Of a stretch of 64,000 nucleotides of DNA, positions 42,408-51,758 are shown piece by piece. The notes below the pieces were generated by a model. It did no database searches. It saw only the letters and a program-made list of their open reading frames with translations, and was not told where the DNA came from. The position numbers were made by a program, and so were the translations under genes. The stretch's first letter is position 1, and each line of letters begins with the position of its first letter. Origin of the DNA: Ruminococcus sp. (GTDB taxonomy: Bacteria > Bacillota > Clostridia > Oscillospirales > Ruminococcaceae); the NCBI GenBank assembly GCA_017542125.1, contig JAFXXU010000068.1, positions 1-64,000 of the forward strand, given 5' to 3'.

Positions 42408-42609
42408 TTGACAACGCCGTGAGAACGTTGTATAATAAGGTACAGATCATCATGTTCGGGTGTTCGTAAGCCCCGGCAGGAAATGCTCTCCCCGCCGTCA
42501 GGCGGCGAGGACATGGACCGTAATTGAAATGATCGTAACACCATTTGTAATCGCACGGGTCTCAGTGCTTGCAATTGGATCTCATCAGACCCGCAAGGAG
42601 GGCTCCCCT
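42408..42609 (+). promoter_or_regulatory. Consensus promoter and structured leader of the CYTH gene
   Basis: TTGACA (42408-42413), 17 bp, TATAAT (42431-42436), then a leader of about 165 nt. It contains a CCGCC-GTCA-GGCGG hairpin (42492-42505), a five-codon reading frame ATG...TGA at 42513, and CGGGTCT (42556-42562) pairing with AGACCCG (42587-42593) two bases before the Shine-Dalgarno AAGGAGG. This suggests translational control, with no class I can name. Confidence 0.6.
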
Positions 42610-43149
42610 ATGCTTGAAAAGGAGATAAAGCTGATACTCTCACAGGAGGAATATGACAGGCTCACCGAGGCTCTGACCTTCGACGGCGAGCTTTTGCAGG
42701 TCAATCACTATTACCACAGCCACCTCTGCTCCGAGAGGCGGATAAGCGTCCGGGTGAGAGAGGTGGAGGGCAAGGCTCTCCTGCAGGTGAAGCTCCCCGT
42801 CAGCACACAGGGCTCCCTGGCCGTAAGAGAGGAGCGAGAGCGTGAGCTGGAGGCCGTCCCCGAGAGGATAACCGCCGGGCAGCTCTCGGAGATCTGCGGC
42901 ATCGAGGACGAAGCCGTAAGGCTGGGCTCCCTCACCACCCTCAGAAAGCTCTCCCACCAGATCGAAGGGGTGGAGTTCTGCCTGGATAAGAACGACTATC
43001 TGGGTGTTACCGACTACGAGCTGGAGGCCGAGTACACCGGCGACTATCCAAAGGAGGCGGTAGAGCTCCTTGAAAGCCTGGGCATCTCCTCCGACAGACC
43101 CGCAAAGGGAAAGTATGCACGCTTCTGGGACAAGCTGTATAATATATAA
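42610..43149 (+). CDS. CYTH-domain triphosphate tunnel protein
   Basis: 179 aa from ATG 42610, 8 nt after GGAGG. The N-terminal EKEIKLIL is the ExExK signature; paired basic/acidic strands follow (ISVRVREVEGKALLQVKLP, VREERERELE, DYELEAEY). Members hydrolyse inorganic or thiamine triphosphate or make cAMP; which applies here is unknown. The frame stays open to 42460, and an in-frame ATG at 42529 would add 27 hydrophobic residues, but neither has a ribosome-binding site. Confidence 0.85.
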   Translation: MLEKEIKLILSQEEYDRLTEALTFDGELLQVNHYYHSHLCSERRISVRVREVEGKALLQVKLPVSTQGSLAVREERERELEAVPERITAGQLSEICGIEDEAVRLGSLTTLRKLSHQIEGVEFCLDKNDYLGVTDYELEAEYTGDYPKEAVELLESLGISSDRPAKGKYARFWDKLYNI

Positions 43150-43259
43150 TAAGGTATAGAAGTGCTTTCCGGGGCAAAAAAACCCTGTTTTGTGCAATGT
43201 CGATAAAAAACCGCAGAGATGTAGTGAAAATTTCTCTGCTGAAAATTTCGTTAAAGGGC

Positions 43260-43288
43260 TTGAAAATCAGGCCCTTTTATATTATAAT
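43260..43288 (+). promoter_or_regulatory. Promoter of the S10-spc-alpha superoperon
   Basis: TTGAAA (43260-43265), 17 bp, TATAAT (43283-43288). It is the only strong promoter I find before rpsJ and implies a leader of about 440 nt. Confidence 0.88.
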
Positions 43289-43290
43289 AT

Positions 43291-43716
43291 ATCTTGCGTG
43301 ACTGCACAGATCGCTGCAGGCAGCGATCGGGAGTTTCTGCGAAACTCCTGCAATCAAAGCAGGCGGCGGTCACAAAAGATATGCGATGAAGCGAAAGGTT
43401 GCCGGCGGTGCGCCGGGTAATTTTCGTGGAGTATGTCCGATTTTAAACCGGGCGACTGTAATACCAAACACAGTATGTGCTTATGCTTCTTGCGAAGGGC
43501 AGGCTTTGTCTGCTTTTGGCATGGGTGCATCGGCTGCGCTGTTTTTGAGATCTACGTCCTCCGAATACCGAAAGGTAGTTCGGATTTTTTAATGGGCAGA
43601 TCAGGGAACACACGGCAGGGTGTAAATCGAATATCCGACGTTTGCAGGGTCTTCGATCCAAACCACAAGGTATTGCATAGGAACAATGTTCCTGCCCCCA
43701 TATTTTGAAAAGCACT
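43291..43716 (+). promoter_or_regulatory. Long structured S10 operon leader
   Basis: Visible pairings: closing stem GTGACTGC (43298-43305) with GCGGTCAC (43366-43373), enclosing GATCGCTG/CAGCGATC (43309-43328) and GGAGTTTC/GAAACTCC (43330-43348), a three-way junction. Then come CCGGCG-GTG-CGCCGG (43402-43416), the terminator at 43560, and a domain closed by GGGCA...GGAAC (43594-43609) with GTTCCTGCCC (43688-43697). The Shine-Dalgarno lies just after, near 43718. Autogenous attenuation by a ribosomal protein is inferred. Confidence 0.75.
43560..43590 (+). terminator. Terminator-like hairpin inside the S10 leader
   Basis: TCCGAATACC (43560-43569), loop GAAA, GGTAGTTCGGA (43574-43584, one bulged G), then T6 (43585-43590). 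It lies about 140 nt before rpsJ, so it must be conditional. Confidence 0.82.
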
Positions 43717-43732
43717 AAGGAGGCGATTTTAA

Positions 43733-44047
43733 GTGGCAGTCAATGAAAAGATCAGGATCAAGATCAAGGGCTACGAGCACGCAGTTGTTGATGCAGCTGC
43801 AAAGAAGATCGTGGAGGCTGTTAAGCGTTCCGGCGCACAGGTAAGCGGCCCCATCCCGCTCCCCACCGACAAGGAGATCGTTACTATCCTGAGAGCAGTT
43901 CACAAGTACAAGGACAGCAGAGAGCAGTTCGAGCTGAGAACGCATAAGAGACTTATCGACGTTCTCCGTCCGACCAAGGAGACCACCGCAGCTCTCGAAG
44001 GCCTTGACCTTCCTGCAGGCGTGAACATCGTAATGGAGATCAAGTAA
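43733..44047 (+). CDS. rpsJ: Ribosomal protein S10 (uS10)
   Basis: 104 aa. [21 protein letters not shown] at the start and [27 protein letters not shown] are diagnostic. It assembles late into the 30S head and also takes part in antitermination as NusE. GTG start after AAGGAGGCG. It is the first gene of the superoperon, behind the long attenuator-like leader. Confidence 0.98.
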   Translation: MAVNEKIRIKIKGYEHAVVDAAAKKIVEAVKRSGAQVSGPIPLPTDKEIVTILRAVHKYKDSREQFELRTHKRLIDVLRPTKETTAALEGLDLPAGVNIVMEIK

Positions 44048-44056
44048 GCTCCAAAA

Positions 44057-44114
44057 TGAGATCGCGTGCGATCTCACAGCGATGTATGCAGGTCATGTCG
44101 GGTAAGCCCCGACC
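44057..44114 (+). promoter_or_regulatory. Two hairpins between rpsJ and rplC
   Basis: TGAGATCG-CGTG-CGATCTCA (44057-44076) and GTCGGG-TAAGC-CCCGAC (44097-44113) fill most of the 90-nt gap. The 11-mer GTCGGGTAAGC is repeated exactly at the hairpin before rpsD (57572). Confidence 0.7.
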
Positions 44115-44137
44115 AATAACCGATAGGAGGAATAAAA

Positions 44138-44773
44138 ATGCAAAAGGGAATCATCGGCAAGAAGATCGGTATGACTCAGATCTTCGATGAGACGGGCAAG
44201 GTCATCCCCGTCACCGTTGTTGAAGCAGGCCCCTGCGTTGTCGTTCAGAAGAAGACAGTCGAGAACGACGGCTACGACGCAGTTCAGCTGGGCTTCGGCG
44301 ACATCAGAGCCAAGAGGCTCAACAAGCCCCTCAAGGGCAAGTTCGAGAAGGTAGGCGTTGCTTTCAAGAGAACTCTCAAGGAGTTCAGGCTTGACGACAC
44401 CTCCGCACTCAATGTAGGCGACCTGGTAAAGGCCGACACCTTCGCTGAGGGCGACATCGTTGATGTCAGCGGCACCAGCAAGGGTAAGGGCTACGCAGGC
44501 ACCATCAAGCGTCACAATAACGCAAGACTTAAGGAAACTCACGGTACAGGCCCTGTTCACCGCCACGCCGGCTCCATGGGCGCCTGCTCTTCGCCCTCCA
44601 GGATCTATAAGGGCAAGGGAATGCCCGGACACCTCGGTGCCGAGAAAGTGACCGTACAGAACCTGAAGATCGTAAAGATCGACGCTGAAAATAACCTTAT
44701 CGCAATCAAGGGCGCGATCCCCGGCCCCAAGAACGGGACCGTTACCATCGTTGACTGCGTTAAGAAGGCTTAG
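44138..44773 (+). CDS. rplC: Ribosomal protein L3 (uL3)
   Basis: 211 aa. [23 protein letters not shown] opens it, and the long loop [19 protein letters not shown] reaches the peptidyl-transferase region of the 50S subunit. It is an early assembly protein binding 23S rRNA. The ATG follows AGGAGG. The stop is 17 bp before rplD. Confidence 0.98.
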   Translation: MQKGIIGKKIGMTQIFDETGKVIPVTVVEAGPCVVVQKKTVENDGYDAVQLGFGDIRAKRLNKPLKGKFEKVGVAFKRTLKEFRLDDTSALNVGDLVKADTFAEGDIVDVSGTSKGKGYAGTIKRHNNARLKETHGTGPVHRHAGSMGACSSPSRIYKGKGMPGHLGAEKVTVQNLKIVKIDAENNLIAIKGAIPGPKNGTVTIVDCVKKA

Positions 44774-44790
44774 TGGAAGGAGGAGTCAGA

Positions 44791-45414
44791 ATGTCACAGA
44801 TCACCGTATTCGATATGGCAGGCAACAAGGTTGCCGACACTGAGCTCAACGACGCTGTTTTCGGCATCGCTCCCAATACAAATCTGATGCACGCAATGGT
44901 AGTTTGCTACCTGGCAAATCAGAGGCAGGGCACACAGTCCACACTGACCAGAACTGAGGTCAGCGGCGGCGGAAGAAAGCCCTGGAGACAGAAGGGCACA
45001 GGCCATGCAAGACAGGGCTCTATCAGAGCTCCGCAGTGGGTACACGGCGGCGTTGCACTCGGCCCCAAGCCCAGAGATTACAGCTACTCGCTCAATAAGA
45101 AGGAGAAGAGGCTTGCAATGAAGTCCGCTCTTTCTACCAAGGTGCTGGATAACAACCTCGTAGTAGTGGATGCTATCAAGACCGAGGAGTTCAAGACCAA
45201 GACGATCGTTGCGATGCTCGAGGCTCTCAAGGTAGAGGGCAAGGCTCTCATCGTTACCGCCGAGGCCGATAAGAAGGTCGTAAAGAGCGCAGGCAACATC
45301 CCCGGCGTCAAGACAGCCACCGTAAACACCCTGAACGTTTACGATATCCTCAACTACGATAAGTTCATCGTTGCAAAGGACGCTGTAGCTAAGATCGAGG
45401 AGGTATATGCATAA
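44791..45414 (+). CDS. rplD: Ribosomal protein L4 (uL4)
   Basis: 207 aa from ATG 44791 after GGAGGAG; an in-frame GTG-like upstream extension overlaps that site. The loop [20 protein letters not shown] lines the exit tunnel. In Escherichia coli L4 represses its own S10 operon, so it is a candidate effector for the long leader here. Stop and rplW start overlap (TAATG). Confidence 0.98.
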   Translation: MSQITVFDMAGNKVADTELNDAVFGIAPNTNLMHAMVVCYLANQRQGTQSTLTRTEVSGGGRKPWRQKGTGHARQGSIRAPQWVHGGVALGPKPRDYSYSLNKKEKRLAMKSALSTKVLDNNLVVVDAIKTEEFKTKTIVAMLEALKVEGKALIVTAEADKKVVKSAGNIPGVKTATVNTLNVYDILNYDKFIVAKDAVAKIEEVYA

Positions 45415-45707
45415 TGAGTAAGCTTGCACAGGATATCATTCTGAAGCCGGTCATTACTGAGGACTCCATGGAGAGACTCCCCAACGGCAAGTACACCTTT
45501 GAAGTAGCAACAGATGCCACCAAGGTCGATATCAAGAAGGCTGTCGAGCAGCTCTTCGATGTCAAGGTCGCTAAGGTAAATACCATCAGCGTAAAGGGCA
45601 AGCAGAAGAGAATGGGCAGATACGTCGGCTACAGACCCGACCGCAAGAAGGCTATCGTTACCCTCGAGGGCGATAAGACCATCGAGTTCTTCGACGGTAT
45701 GTACTAA
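45414..45707 (+). CDS. rplW: Ribosomal protein L23 (uL23)
   Basis: 97 aa. [21 protein letters not shown] and [19 protein letters not shown] are diagnostic. It sits at the tunnel exit and is the docking point for trigger factor and SRP. It is followed not by rplB directly but by a 249-bp spacer. Confidence 0.98.
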   Translation: MSKLAQDIILKPVITEDSMERLPNGKYTFEVATDATKVDIKKAVEQLFDVKVAKVNTISVKGKQKRMGRYVGYRPDRKKAIVTLEGDKTIEFFDGMY

Positions 45708-45710
45708 GAA

Positions 45711-45945
45711 GTAGGCAGGGTAAAAGCCCGGCCGAAGGTGCGGCGGAAAGCTGCACAGCTCCGAAAGCTCCGTAAAGACCGAGGAGCTGCGGAAAGCGCC
45801 TGCGAGGCAGTGAGGACTGCTGGGCGTAACGCCCCCATCCCGCAAGGGATAAGCCCTTGGATGCAAGGGTAATGACCGCAGGATGTATGTATGGAGCCGG
45901 TCTTGGGATAAGCCTTTGACCGCTTCGCAAAACTGAATACAAGGA
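45711..45945 (+). other. Hairpin-rich 249-bp spacer between rplW and rplB, candidate structured RNA
   Basis: No open frame of note. Consecutive hairpins: GTGCGGC/GCTGCAC (45738-45756), AGCTCC/GGAGCT (45757-45788), GCAGT/ACTGC (45807-45820), GGGCG/CGCCC (45822-45834), ATCCC-GCAA-GGGAT (45837-45850, tetraloop), CCCTTG/CAAGGG (45854-45869), and GACCG/CGGTC (45874-45902). AAGGAG then precedes the rplB ATG. Other gaps within this operon are mostly under 30 bp. I recognise no known RNA class. Confidence 0.7.
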
Positions 45946-45956
45946 GTGTATCAAAA

Positions 45957-46790
45957 ATGGCAATAAAGAGCTACAAGCCTACTACTGCCGGCAGAAGAGG
46001 TATGACAGTTACCGATTACTCCGGCCTTAGCAAGGTCGCTCCCTGCAAATCGCTGCTCGAGCCCATGGATAAGCACAGCGGCAGAAACAGCTACGGCAGG
46101 ATCACCGTCCGTCACAGAGGCGGCGGCGAGAGAAGAAAGTACCGCGTAATTGATTTCAAGAGGAACAAGCTCGATATGAACGCTAACGTTCTCACCATCG
46201 AGTACGATCCCAACAGATCCGCCTTCATCGCCCTCATCCAGTATGAGGACGGCGAGAAGAGATACATCATCGCTCCCAACGGCCTTAAGGTCGGCGATGT
46301 TGTAAGAGCAGGCGACGGCGCCGACATCAAGCCCGGCAACGCCCTCGCACTCGCAAACATCCCCGTTGGTACCTTTATCCACAACATCGAGCTCTACCCC
46401 GGCAAGGGCGCTCAGCTCGTAAGATCAGCAGGCAATATGGCTCAGCTGATGGGTAAAGAGGATAAGTACGCGCTCGTTAGACTCCCCTCGGGCGAGATGA
46501 GAAAGATCCCGATCAACTGCATGGCTACCATCGGTCAGGTCGGCAACATCGACCACGAGAACGTAAACATCGGTAAGGCAGGAAGAAAGCGCCATATGGG
46601 CTGGAGACCTACCGTAAGAGGTTCCGTAATGAACCCCTGCGATCACCCGCACGGCGGTGGTGAGGGCAAGTCGCCTGTCGGCAGACCGAGCCCTGTAACA
46701 CCTTGGGGCAAGCCTACTCTGGGCTACAAGACCCGCGCTAAGCATCATCGCTCCGATAAGTTTATCGTTAAGCGCAGAAACGGCAAGTAA
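45957..46790 (+). CDS. rplB: Ribosomal protein L2 (uL2)
   Basis: 277 aa. It opens [19 protein letters not shown]. The conserved C-terminal GVVMNP-like region appears as [20 protein letters not shown], containing the His next to the peptidyl-transferase centre. It is needed for subunit joining. It is preceded by the unexplained structured spacer. Confidence 0.98.
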   Translation: MAIKSYKPTTAGRRGMTVTDYSGLSKVAPCKSLLEPMDKHSGRNSYGRITVRHRGGGERRKYRVIDFKRNKLDMNANVLTIEYDPNRSAFIALIQYEDGEKRYIIAPNGLKVGDVVRAGDGADIKPGNALALANIPVGTFIHNIELYPGKGAQLVRSAGNMAQLMGKEDKYALVRLPSGEMRKIPINCMATIGQVGNIDHENVNIGKAGRKRHMGWRPTVRGSVMNPCDHPHGGGEGKSPVGRPSPVTPWGKPTLGYKTRAKHHRSDKFIVKRRNGK

Positions 46791-46812
46791 TGCGAAAGGA
46801 GGCAGATGAATA

Positions 46813-47097
46813 ATGAGCAGAAGCGTAAAGAAGGGCCCCTTCGTCGAAGAGAGCCTGATGAAGAAAGTTCTCGCTATGAATGAAGCTGGCGAGAAGAAGG
46901 TCGTAAAGACCTGGAGCAGAGCTTCAACTATTTTCCCTCAGTTCGTTGGTCACACCTTTGCTGTTCATGACGGCCGCAAGCACGTTCCCGTGTATGTAAC
47001 AGAAGATATGGTGGGTCACAAGCTGGGTGAGTTTGCCCCCACGAGGACATTCAAGGGTCATGCAGGATCCAAGACCTCTAACAACGGCAAGAAGTAA
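46813..47097 (+). CDS. rpsS: Ribosomal protein S19 (uS19)
   Basis: 94 aa. [18 protein letters not shown] and [22 protein letters not shown] are diagnostic. It lies in the 30S head next to S13. The stop abuts the rplV leader; GGAGG precedes the start. Confidence 0.98.
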   Translation: MSRSVKKGPFVEESLMKKVLAMNEAGEKKVVKTWSRASTIFPQFVGHTFAVHDGRKHVPVYVTEDMVGHKLGEFAPTRTFKGHAGSKTSNNGKK

Positions 47098-47115
47098 TTG
47101 AAAGGAGAGATACAG

Positions 47116-47451
47116 ATGGAAGCAAAGGCAATACTCAGAAACGCTCGTATCGCTCCCCGTAAGGTCCAGATCGTTCTCGATCTGATCAGAGGCAAGGATT
47201 ACGAGGTCGCTATGGCGACAGTAAAGCATACACCCAAGGCTGCCAGTGAGTATCTGGAAAAGCTCCTCAAGTCCGCAGCTGCAAACGCTGAGAACAACCA
47301 CAACATGGATAAGAACAACCTCTATGTTGCAGAGTGCTACGTTTGCCCCGGACCGATAATGAAGAGGATAATGCCCAGAGCACAGGGCAGAGCCTACAGG
47401 ATCCTGAAGAGAACATCACACGTTACCGTAGTTCTCAAGGAAAAGGACTAA
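47116..47451 (+). CDS. rplV: Ribosomal protein L22 (uL22)
   Basis: 111 aa from ATG 47116, after AAAGGAGAG; a TTG directly behind the rpsS stop overlaps that site. [22 protein letters not shown] and the C-terminal hairpin [19 protein letters not shown], which reaches the exit tunnel and affects macrolide binding, are clear. Confidence 0.97.
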   Translation: MEAKAILRNARIAPRKVQIVLDLIRGKDYEVAMATVKHTPKAASEYLEKLLKSAAANAENNHNMDKNNLYVAECYVCPGPIMKRIMPRAQGRAYRILKRTSHVTVVLKEKD

Positions 47452-47471
47452 GCTGAAAGAGGAGGTTTATT

Positions 47472-48293
47472 ATGGGCCAGAAAGTTAACCCGCACGGACT
47501 GAGAGTCGGTGTAATCAAAGATTGGGATTCCCGCTGGTTTGCAGATAAGAGCACTTTCGGCGACACACTTGTTGAGGACTATAACATCCGCGAGTATGTG
47601 ATGAAGACTCTTAACAGACGTTCCAAGAATATGAACGATAAGTGCGTCTATGCAGGCGTTCCCAAGGTTGAGATCGAAAGATTCAACGACGCCGACGGCG
47701 GACAGAAGGTAAAGATCCATATCCACTGCGCTAAGCCCGGTATCGTTATCGGACAGAAGGGCGCCGCGATCGAGAAGATCAGAGAGGATATAGAGAAGAA
47801 GATAGGCAAGAAGGTTGCTATCAATATCGTCGAGGTAAGAACACCCGATATCAACGCTCAGCTCATCGCTGAGAAGATCGCGCATGACCTCGAGGACAGA
47901 GTTTCCTTCAGAAGAGCTATGAAGCAGGCCATCGGCAGAGCTATGAAGCTCGGCGCTAAGGGCATCAAGGTAAGAGCCTCCGGCCGTCTCGCAGGCGCTG
48001 AGATCGCCAGAAGCGAGACCTACCACGAGGGCACTATCCCGCTTCAGACCATCAGAGCAGACATCGACTACGGCACCGCAGAGGCACACACCACCTACGG
48101 CAGACTCGGCATCAAGGTCTGGGTATACAGAGGTGAGGTCCTCAAGGGCGAAGTAGCCGCTTCCGACAGGAAGGACACCGGCGACCGCAACGACCGTAAG
48201 CCCCGCAGGCCCCGTCAGAACGACAGGAGCAAGGATAACCGCAGGGACTTCAATAAGGCTCGCCAGATGAAAAGAGAAGGAGGTAACGCATAA
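47472..48293 (+). CDS. rpsC: Ribosomal protein S3 (uS3)
   Basis: 273 aa, about 40 longer than Escherichia coli S3. The KH domain has [19 protein letters not shown] and the C-domain [21 protein letters not shown]. From about residue 225 there is a low-complexity tail of Asp, Arg, Lys and Asn ([20 protein letters not shown]) not needed in the canonical fold. It lies at mRNA entry with S4 and S5. It shares ATAATG with rplP. Confidence 0.97.
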   Translation: MGQKVNPHGLRVGVIKDWDSRWFADKSTFGDTLVEDYNIREYVMKTLNRRSKNMNDKCVYAGVPKVEIERFNDADGGQKVKIHIHCAKPGIVIGQKGAAIEKIREDIEKKIGKKVAINIVEVRTPDINAQLIAEKIAHDLEDRVSFRRAMKQAIGRAMKLGAKGIKVRASGRLAGAEIARSETYHEGTIPLQTIRADIDYGTAEAHTTYGRLGIKVWVYRGEVLKGEVAASDRKDTGDRNDRKPRRPRQNDRSKDNRRDFNKARQMKREGGNA

Positions 48294-48724
48294 TGCTGCT
48301 TCCAAAGAGAGTTAAGTACAGAAGAGTTCAGAGAGGTCGTCTCAAGGGCAAGGCAATGAGAGGCAACACCGTGACCTACGGTGATTTCGGTCTCCAGGCA
48401 CTCCAGCCCGCTTGGATCACCTCCAATCAGATCGAGGCTGCCCGTATCGCCATGACCAGATATATCAAGCGTGGCGGTCAGGTTTGGATCAAGATCTTCC
48501 CCGATAAGCCCGTTACCGAGAAGCCTGCCGAGACCCGAATGGGTTCCGGAAAGGGTTCCCCCGAGTACTGGGTAGCAGTCGTTAAGCCGGGCAGAGTGAT
48601 GTTCGAGATCGCCGGCGTTCCCGAGGAGACTGCAAGAGAGGCTATGCGTCTTGCAATGCATAAGCTGCCCATCAAGTGCAAGTTCATTAAGAAAGAGACT
48701 GCAGAAACGGTAGGTGAGCAATAA
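48293..48724 (+). CDS. rplP: Ribosomal protein L16 (uL16)
   Basis: 143 aa. [20 protein letters not shown] opens it; [20 protein letters not shown] and [19 protein letters not shown] are diagnostic. It is a late 50S protein near the A site. Its start and stop overlap its neighbours by one base each. Confidence 0.98.
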   Translation: MLLPKRVKYRRVQRGRLKGKAMRGNTVTYGDFGLQALQPAWITSNQIEAARIAMTRYIKRGGQVWIKIFPDKPVTEKPAETRMGSGKGSPEYWVAVVKPGRVMFEIAGVPEETAREAMRLAMHKLPIKCKFIKKETAETVGEQ

Positions 48725-48918
48725 TGAAGGCAAACGAGATCAAGGAAATGTCCGCAGCAGAGCTGAACGAGAAGCTCGCAGAGCTGAAGCAGGAGCTTTT
48801 TAACCTTCGTTTCCAGCACGCCGTAAATCAGTTGGAGAACCCGCTGAGAATGAAGGCTGTCAAGAGAGATATTGCTCGTGTTAAGACTTTCATCCGCAAG
48901 CAAGAGTCGGTTCAGTAA
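48724..48918 (+). CDS. rpmC: Ribosomal protein L29 (uL29)
   Basis: 64 aa two-helix protein: AAELNEKLAELKQELFNLRF and NPLRMKAVKRDIARVKTFI. It lies next to L23 at the tunnel exit. ATG overlaps the rplP stop (TAATG). Confidence 0.98.
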   Translation: MKANEIKEMSAAELNEKLAELKQELFNLRFQHAVNQLENPLRMKAVKRDIARVKTFIRKQESVQ

Positions 48919-48939
48919 TCTGGAAGGGAGGATCAACCT

Positions 48940-49197
48940 GTGAGCGAAAGAAATCTCAGAAAAACCAGAGTGGGCAAGGTCGTTTCCAATAAGATGGACA
49001 AGACTATCGTCGTTGCCATCGAGGATAACGTTCGGCACCCCCTGTACAAGAAGATAATCAAGAGAACTGTTAAGCTGAAGGCGCACGATGAGGAGAATGT
49101 TTGCAACATCGGCGATAAGGTTGAGGTAATGGAGACCCGTCCGCTTTCCAAGGATAAGAGATGGCGTCTTGTAAAGGTTCTCGAGCAGGCTAAGTAA
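48940..49197 (+). CDS. rpsQ: Ribosomal protein S17 (uS17)
   Basis: 85 aa with a GTG start after [30 protein letters not shown] and [18 protein letters not shown] are diagnostic of the OB-fold primary binder of 16S rRNA. It is followed by an 84-bp gap with a GGCAG/CTGCC hairpin before rplN. Confidence 0.97.
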   Translation: MSERNLRKTRVGKVVSNKMDKTIVVAIEDNVRHPLYKKIIKRTVKLKAHDEENVCNIGDKVEVMETRPLSKDKRWRLVKVLEQAK

Positions 49198-49281
49198 GCC
49201 ACGGTCATCAAACAATTTAATAGGGACTGACGGCAGATAAGCTTCTGCCGCAGCCCAATGTTTTGAAAGGAGGAACGCACT

Positions 49282-49650
49282 GTGATACAGATGCAGACTT
49301 ACCTGAAGGTCGCAGACAACTCCGGAGCTAAGGAGCTTATGTGCATCAGGGTTCTCGGCGGTACACGCAGAAAGTATGCAAACATCGGTGACGTTGTAGT
49401 TGCTTCCGTTAAGAAGGCAACACCAGGCGGCGTTGTTAAGAAGGGCGATGTTGTCAAGGCAGTAATCGTTCGTTCGGCAAAGGGTCTCAGAAGAGCAGAC
49501 GGAACTTATATCCGCTTCGATGAGAACGCTGCCGTAATAATCAAGGAAGATAAAAACCCCAGAGGTACCCGTATCTTTGGACCGGTAGCCAAGGAGCTCC
49601 GTGAGAAGGATTATCTGAAGATCCTCTCCCTCGCTCCCGAGGTACTTTGA
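49282..49650 (+). CDS. rplN: Ribosomal protein L14 (uL14)
   Basis: 122 aa. GTG start ([20 protein letters not shown]) after [28 protein letters not shown] and [12 protein letters not shown] are diagnostic. It contacts 16S rRNA at an intersubunit bridge. Confidence 0.98.
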   Translation: MIQMQTYLKVADNSGAKELMCIRVLGGTRRKYANIGDVVVASVKKATPGGVVKKGDVVKAVIVRSAKGLRRADGTYIRFDENAAVIIKEDKNPRGTRIFGPVAKELREKDYLKILSLAPEVL

Positions 49651-49668
49651 TCAGGAGGTGTCGTTAGA

Positions 49669-49992
49669 ATGAATAAGGTACACGTAAGAACCGGCGACAC
49701 CGTCGTTGTCCTCTCCGGTAAGGATAAGGGCAAGAAGGGCAAGGTGCTCCAGGTATCTCCCAAGGAGAGAAAGGTCATCATCGAAGGCCTGAATATCGCT
49801 ACCAAGCACGTTAAGCCCAGAAACGCACAGCAGCAGGGCGGCATCGTAGAGGCCGAGGCTGCAATGTATGCCGATAAGGTTCAGATCATCTGCCCCAAGT
49901 GCGGCAAGCCCACCAGGATCGGTCACAAGATCCTCGAGGACGGCACTAAGGTAAGAGTTTGCAAGAACAGCGGCTGCGGCGAAGAGTTTTAA
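49669..49992 (+). CDS. rplX: Ribosomal protein L24 (uL24)
   Basis: 107 aa. The KOW part is [20 protein letters not shown]. The C-terminus carries [13 protein letters not shown] and then [10 protein letters not shown], a zinc-ribbon-like set in which the last pair is C-x4-C. It is an early assembly initiator of the 50S. Confidence 0.97.
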   Translation: MNKVHVRTGDTVVVLSGKDKGKKGKVLQVSPKERKVIIEGLNIATKHVKPRNAQQQGGIVEAEAAMYADKVQIICPKCGKPTRIGHKILEDGTKVRVCKNSGCGEEF

Positions 49993-50010
49993 TTAAGGAG
50001 GAGAATTACG

Positions 50011-50553
50011 ATGGCTGCAAGACTTAAGGAATACTATGTTAGCACCGTAGCTCCCGCTCTTATGAAGAAATTCGGCTACGCTAACGTAATGCAGATCCCC
50101 AAGCTCGACAAGGTTGTAATCAACGTCGGCTGCGGAGCTGATAAGGATAATAAGAAGGTTATCGACGCCATTATGGCAGACCTCGCTGCGATCACCGGTC
50201 AGAGACCTGTGACCTGTAAGGCTAAGAAGTCCGTTGCGAACTTCAAGCTCAGAGACGGTCAGATCATCGGCGTAAAGGTAACTCTCAGAGCGGAGAAGAT
50301 GTATGAGTTCGTTGACAGACTGTTCAACGTGGCATTTCCCCGTGTAAGAGACTTCAGGGGCATCAACGGCAACTCCTTTGACGGCAGAGGAAATTACTCC
50401 ACCGGTATCAAGGAGCAGCTGATCTTCCCCGAGATCGAATACGATAAGATCGACAAGGTTCGCGGTATGGATATCAACTTCATCACCACCGCTAACACCG
50501 ACGAAGAGGCTAAGGAGCTGCTCTCGCTGCTCGGCGCCCCCTTCGCAAAGTAA
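50011..50553 (+). CDS. rplE: Ribosomal protein L5 (uL5)
   Basis: 180 aa. [19 protein letters not shown] and [20 protein letters not shown] are diagnostic. It binds 5S rRNA and the P-site tRNA region. RBS AAGGAGGAG. Confidence 0.98.
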   Translation: MAARLKEYYVSTVAPALMKKFGYANVMQIPKLDKVVINVGCGADKDNKKVIDAIMADLAAITGQRPVTCKAKKSVANFKLRDGQIIGVKVTLRAEKMYEFVDRLFNVAFPRVRDFRGINGNSFDGRGNYSTGIKEQLIFPEIEYDKIDKVRGMDINFITTANTDEEAKELLSLLGAPFAK

Positions 50554-50573
50554 GATAAGAGGAGGATATAATA

Positions 50574-50759
50574 ATGGCTAAGAAGGCTATGATAAACAAG
50601 CAGCAGGCTGCGCCTAAGTATTCAACTCGTGCTTACAACAGGTGCAAGATCTGCGGAAGACCTCACGCTTATCTCAGGAAGTTCGGCGTATGCCGTATCT
50701 GCTTCAGGGAGCTCGCTCATGACGGCCAGATCCCCGGAGTTAAGAAGGCAAGCTGGTAA
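50574..50759 (+). CDS. rpsN: Ribosomal protein S14, zinc-binding type Z (uS14)
   Basis: 61 aa, the short zinc form. [20 protein letters not shown] gives four Cys ligands, and [18 protein letters not shown] is the fixed C-terminus. It lies in the 30S head. Confidence 0.98.
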   Translation: MAKKAMINKQQAAPKYSTRAYNRCKICGRPHAYLRKFGVCRICFRELAHDGQIPGVKKASW

Positions 50760-50774
50760 AGGAGGTTAACAAGC

Positions 50775-51173
50775 ATGCAGATCACAGATACAATTGCTGA
50801 TTTACTGACCAGGATCCGTAACGCAAGCACTGCAAAGCACGCAACAGTTGACGTTCCTGCGTCCAACGTCAAGAAGGCTATAACCCAGATCCTCGTAGAC
50901 GAGGGCTATGTTAAGGACTTCAAGGTGATCGAGGACGGCAAGCAGGGGATCATCAGGATCACACTTAAGTACGACGAGAACAGAAATTCCGTAATCTCGG
51001 GTCTGAGAAGAGTTTCCAAGCCCGGTCTGCGTATCTACGCGAGCTGCGAGGATATGCCCAAGGTAATGAAGGGCCTCGGCACCGCGATCGTTTCCACCTC
51101 GAAGGGCATCGTGACCGATAAGAAGGCCAGAGAGCTCAACGTAGGCGGAGAAGTTCTCGCATTTGTTTGGTAA
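50775..51173 (+). CDS. rpsH: Ribosomal protein S8 (uS8)
   Basis: 132 aa. [20 protein letters not shown] and the C-terminal [19 protein letters not shown] with EVLAFVW are diagnostic. In Escherichia coli S8 regulates the spc operon; no leader for it is obvious here. GGAGG precedes the start. Confidence 0.98.
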   Translation: MQITDTIADLLTRIRNASTAKHATVDVPASNVKKAITQILVDEGYVKDFKVIEDGKQGIIRITLKYDENRNSVISGLRRVSKPGLRIYASCEDMPKVMKGLGTAIVSTSKGIVTDKKARELNVGGEVLAFVW

Positions 51174-51187
51174 GGAGGACTAATACT

Positions 51188-51739
51188 ATGTCAAGAATCG
51201 GATTAAAGCCTATTAGTGTTCCTGCCGGCGTAGAGGTAAACGTTGCAGACGGCAACGTGGTTACCGTAAAGGGCCCCAAGGGCACACTTACAAAGACCTT
51301 TAACAAGGATATGGTCATTTCCGTTGAGAACGGCGAGATCAAGGTATCCCGTCCCACCGAGGATAAGCTCCACAAGAGCCTCCACGGTCTCACCAGGACC
51401 CTTATCCACAATATGGTCGAAGGCGTTACCAACGGCTTCACCAAGACGCTCGAGATCGTCGGCGTCGGTTACAGAGCTCAGAAGCAGGGCAATAACCTTG
51501 TTATGAACCTCGGCTATTCACATCAGGTGATCGTTCCCGAGACCGACGGCATCAAGATCGATGTTCCCCAGCCCAACCAGATCGTTGTAACGGGCATCGA
51601 CAAGCAGCAGGTAGGTCAGTTCGCCTGCGAGATCCGCGAGAAGCGTCCTCCCGAGCCTTATAAGGGCAAGGGCATCCGCTACACCGGCGAGTATATCATC
51701 CGCAAGGAAGGTAAGGCCGGTAAGGGCAGCAAGAAGTAA
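51188..51739 (+). CDS. rplF: Ribosomal protein L6 (uL6)
   Basis: 183 aa from ATG 51188 after AAGGAGGAC; the frame runs back into rps[21 protein letters not shown] and the C-terminal [17 protein letters not shown] are diagnostic. It stabilises the factor-binding region. Confidence 0.98.
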   Translation: MSRIGLKPISVPAGVEVNVADGNVVTVKGPKGTLTKTFNKDMVISVENGEIKVSRPTEDKLHKSLHGLTRTLIHNMVEGVTNGFTKTLEIVGVGYRAQKQGNNLVMNLGYSHQVIVPETDGIKIDVPQPNQIVVTGIDKQQVGQFACEIREKRPPEPYKGKGIRYTGEYIIRKEGKAGKGSKK

Positions 51740-51758
51740 TTAAAAGGAGAGAATCACT

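Noticed and set aside
42179-42574. 131-codon minus-strand frame in the ddh-CYTH gap
   Set aside because: It overlaps both the ddh promoter and the CYTH promoter, lacks a ribosome-binding site, and resembles no protein I know.
42460-42609. N-terminal extension of the CYTH protein to 42460
   Set aside because: The ExExK signature belongs at the very N-terminus, and GGAGG is correctly spaced only for ATG 42610.
43190-43708. Small plus-strand frames in the S10 leader
   Set aside because: Frames of 68-91 codons overlap stable hairpins and the terminator, with no ribosome-binding sites or homology.
45658-45963. Minus-strand frame over the rplW-rplB spacer
   Set aside because: It runs against the operon through the hairpins and lacks start signals, so the spacer is better read as RNA structure.
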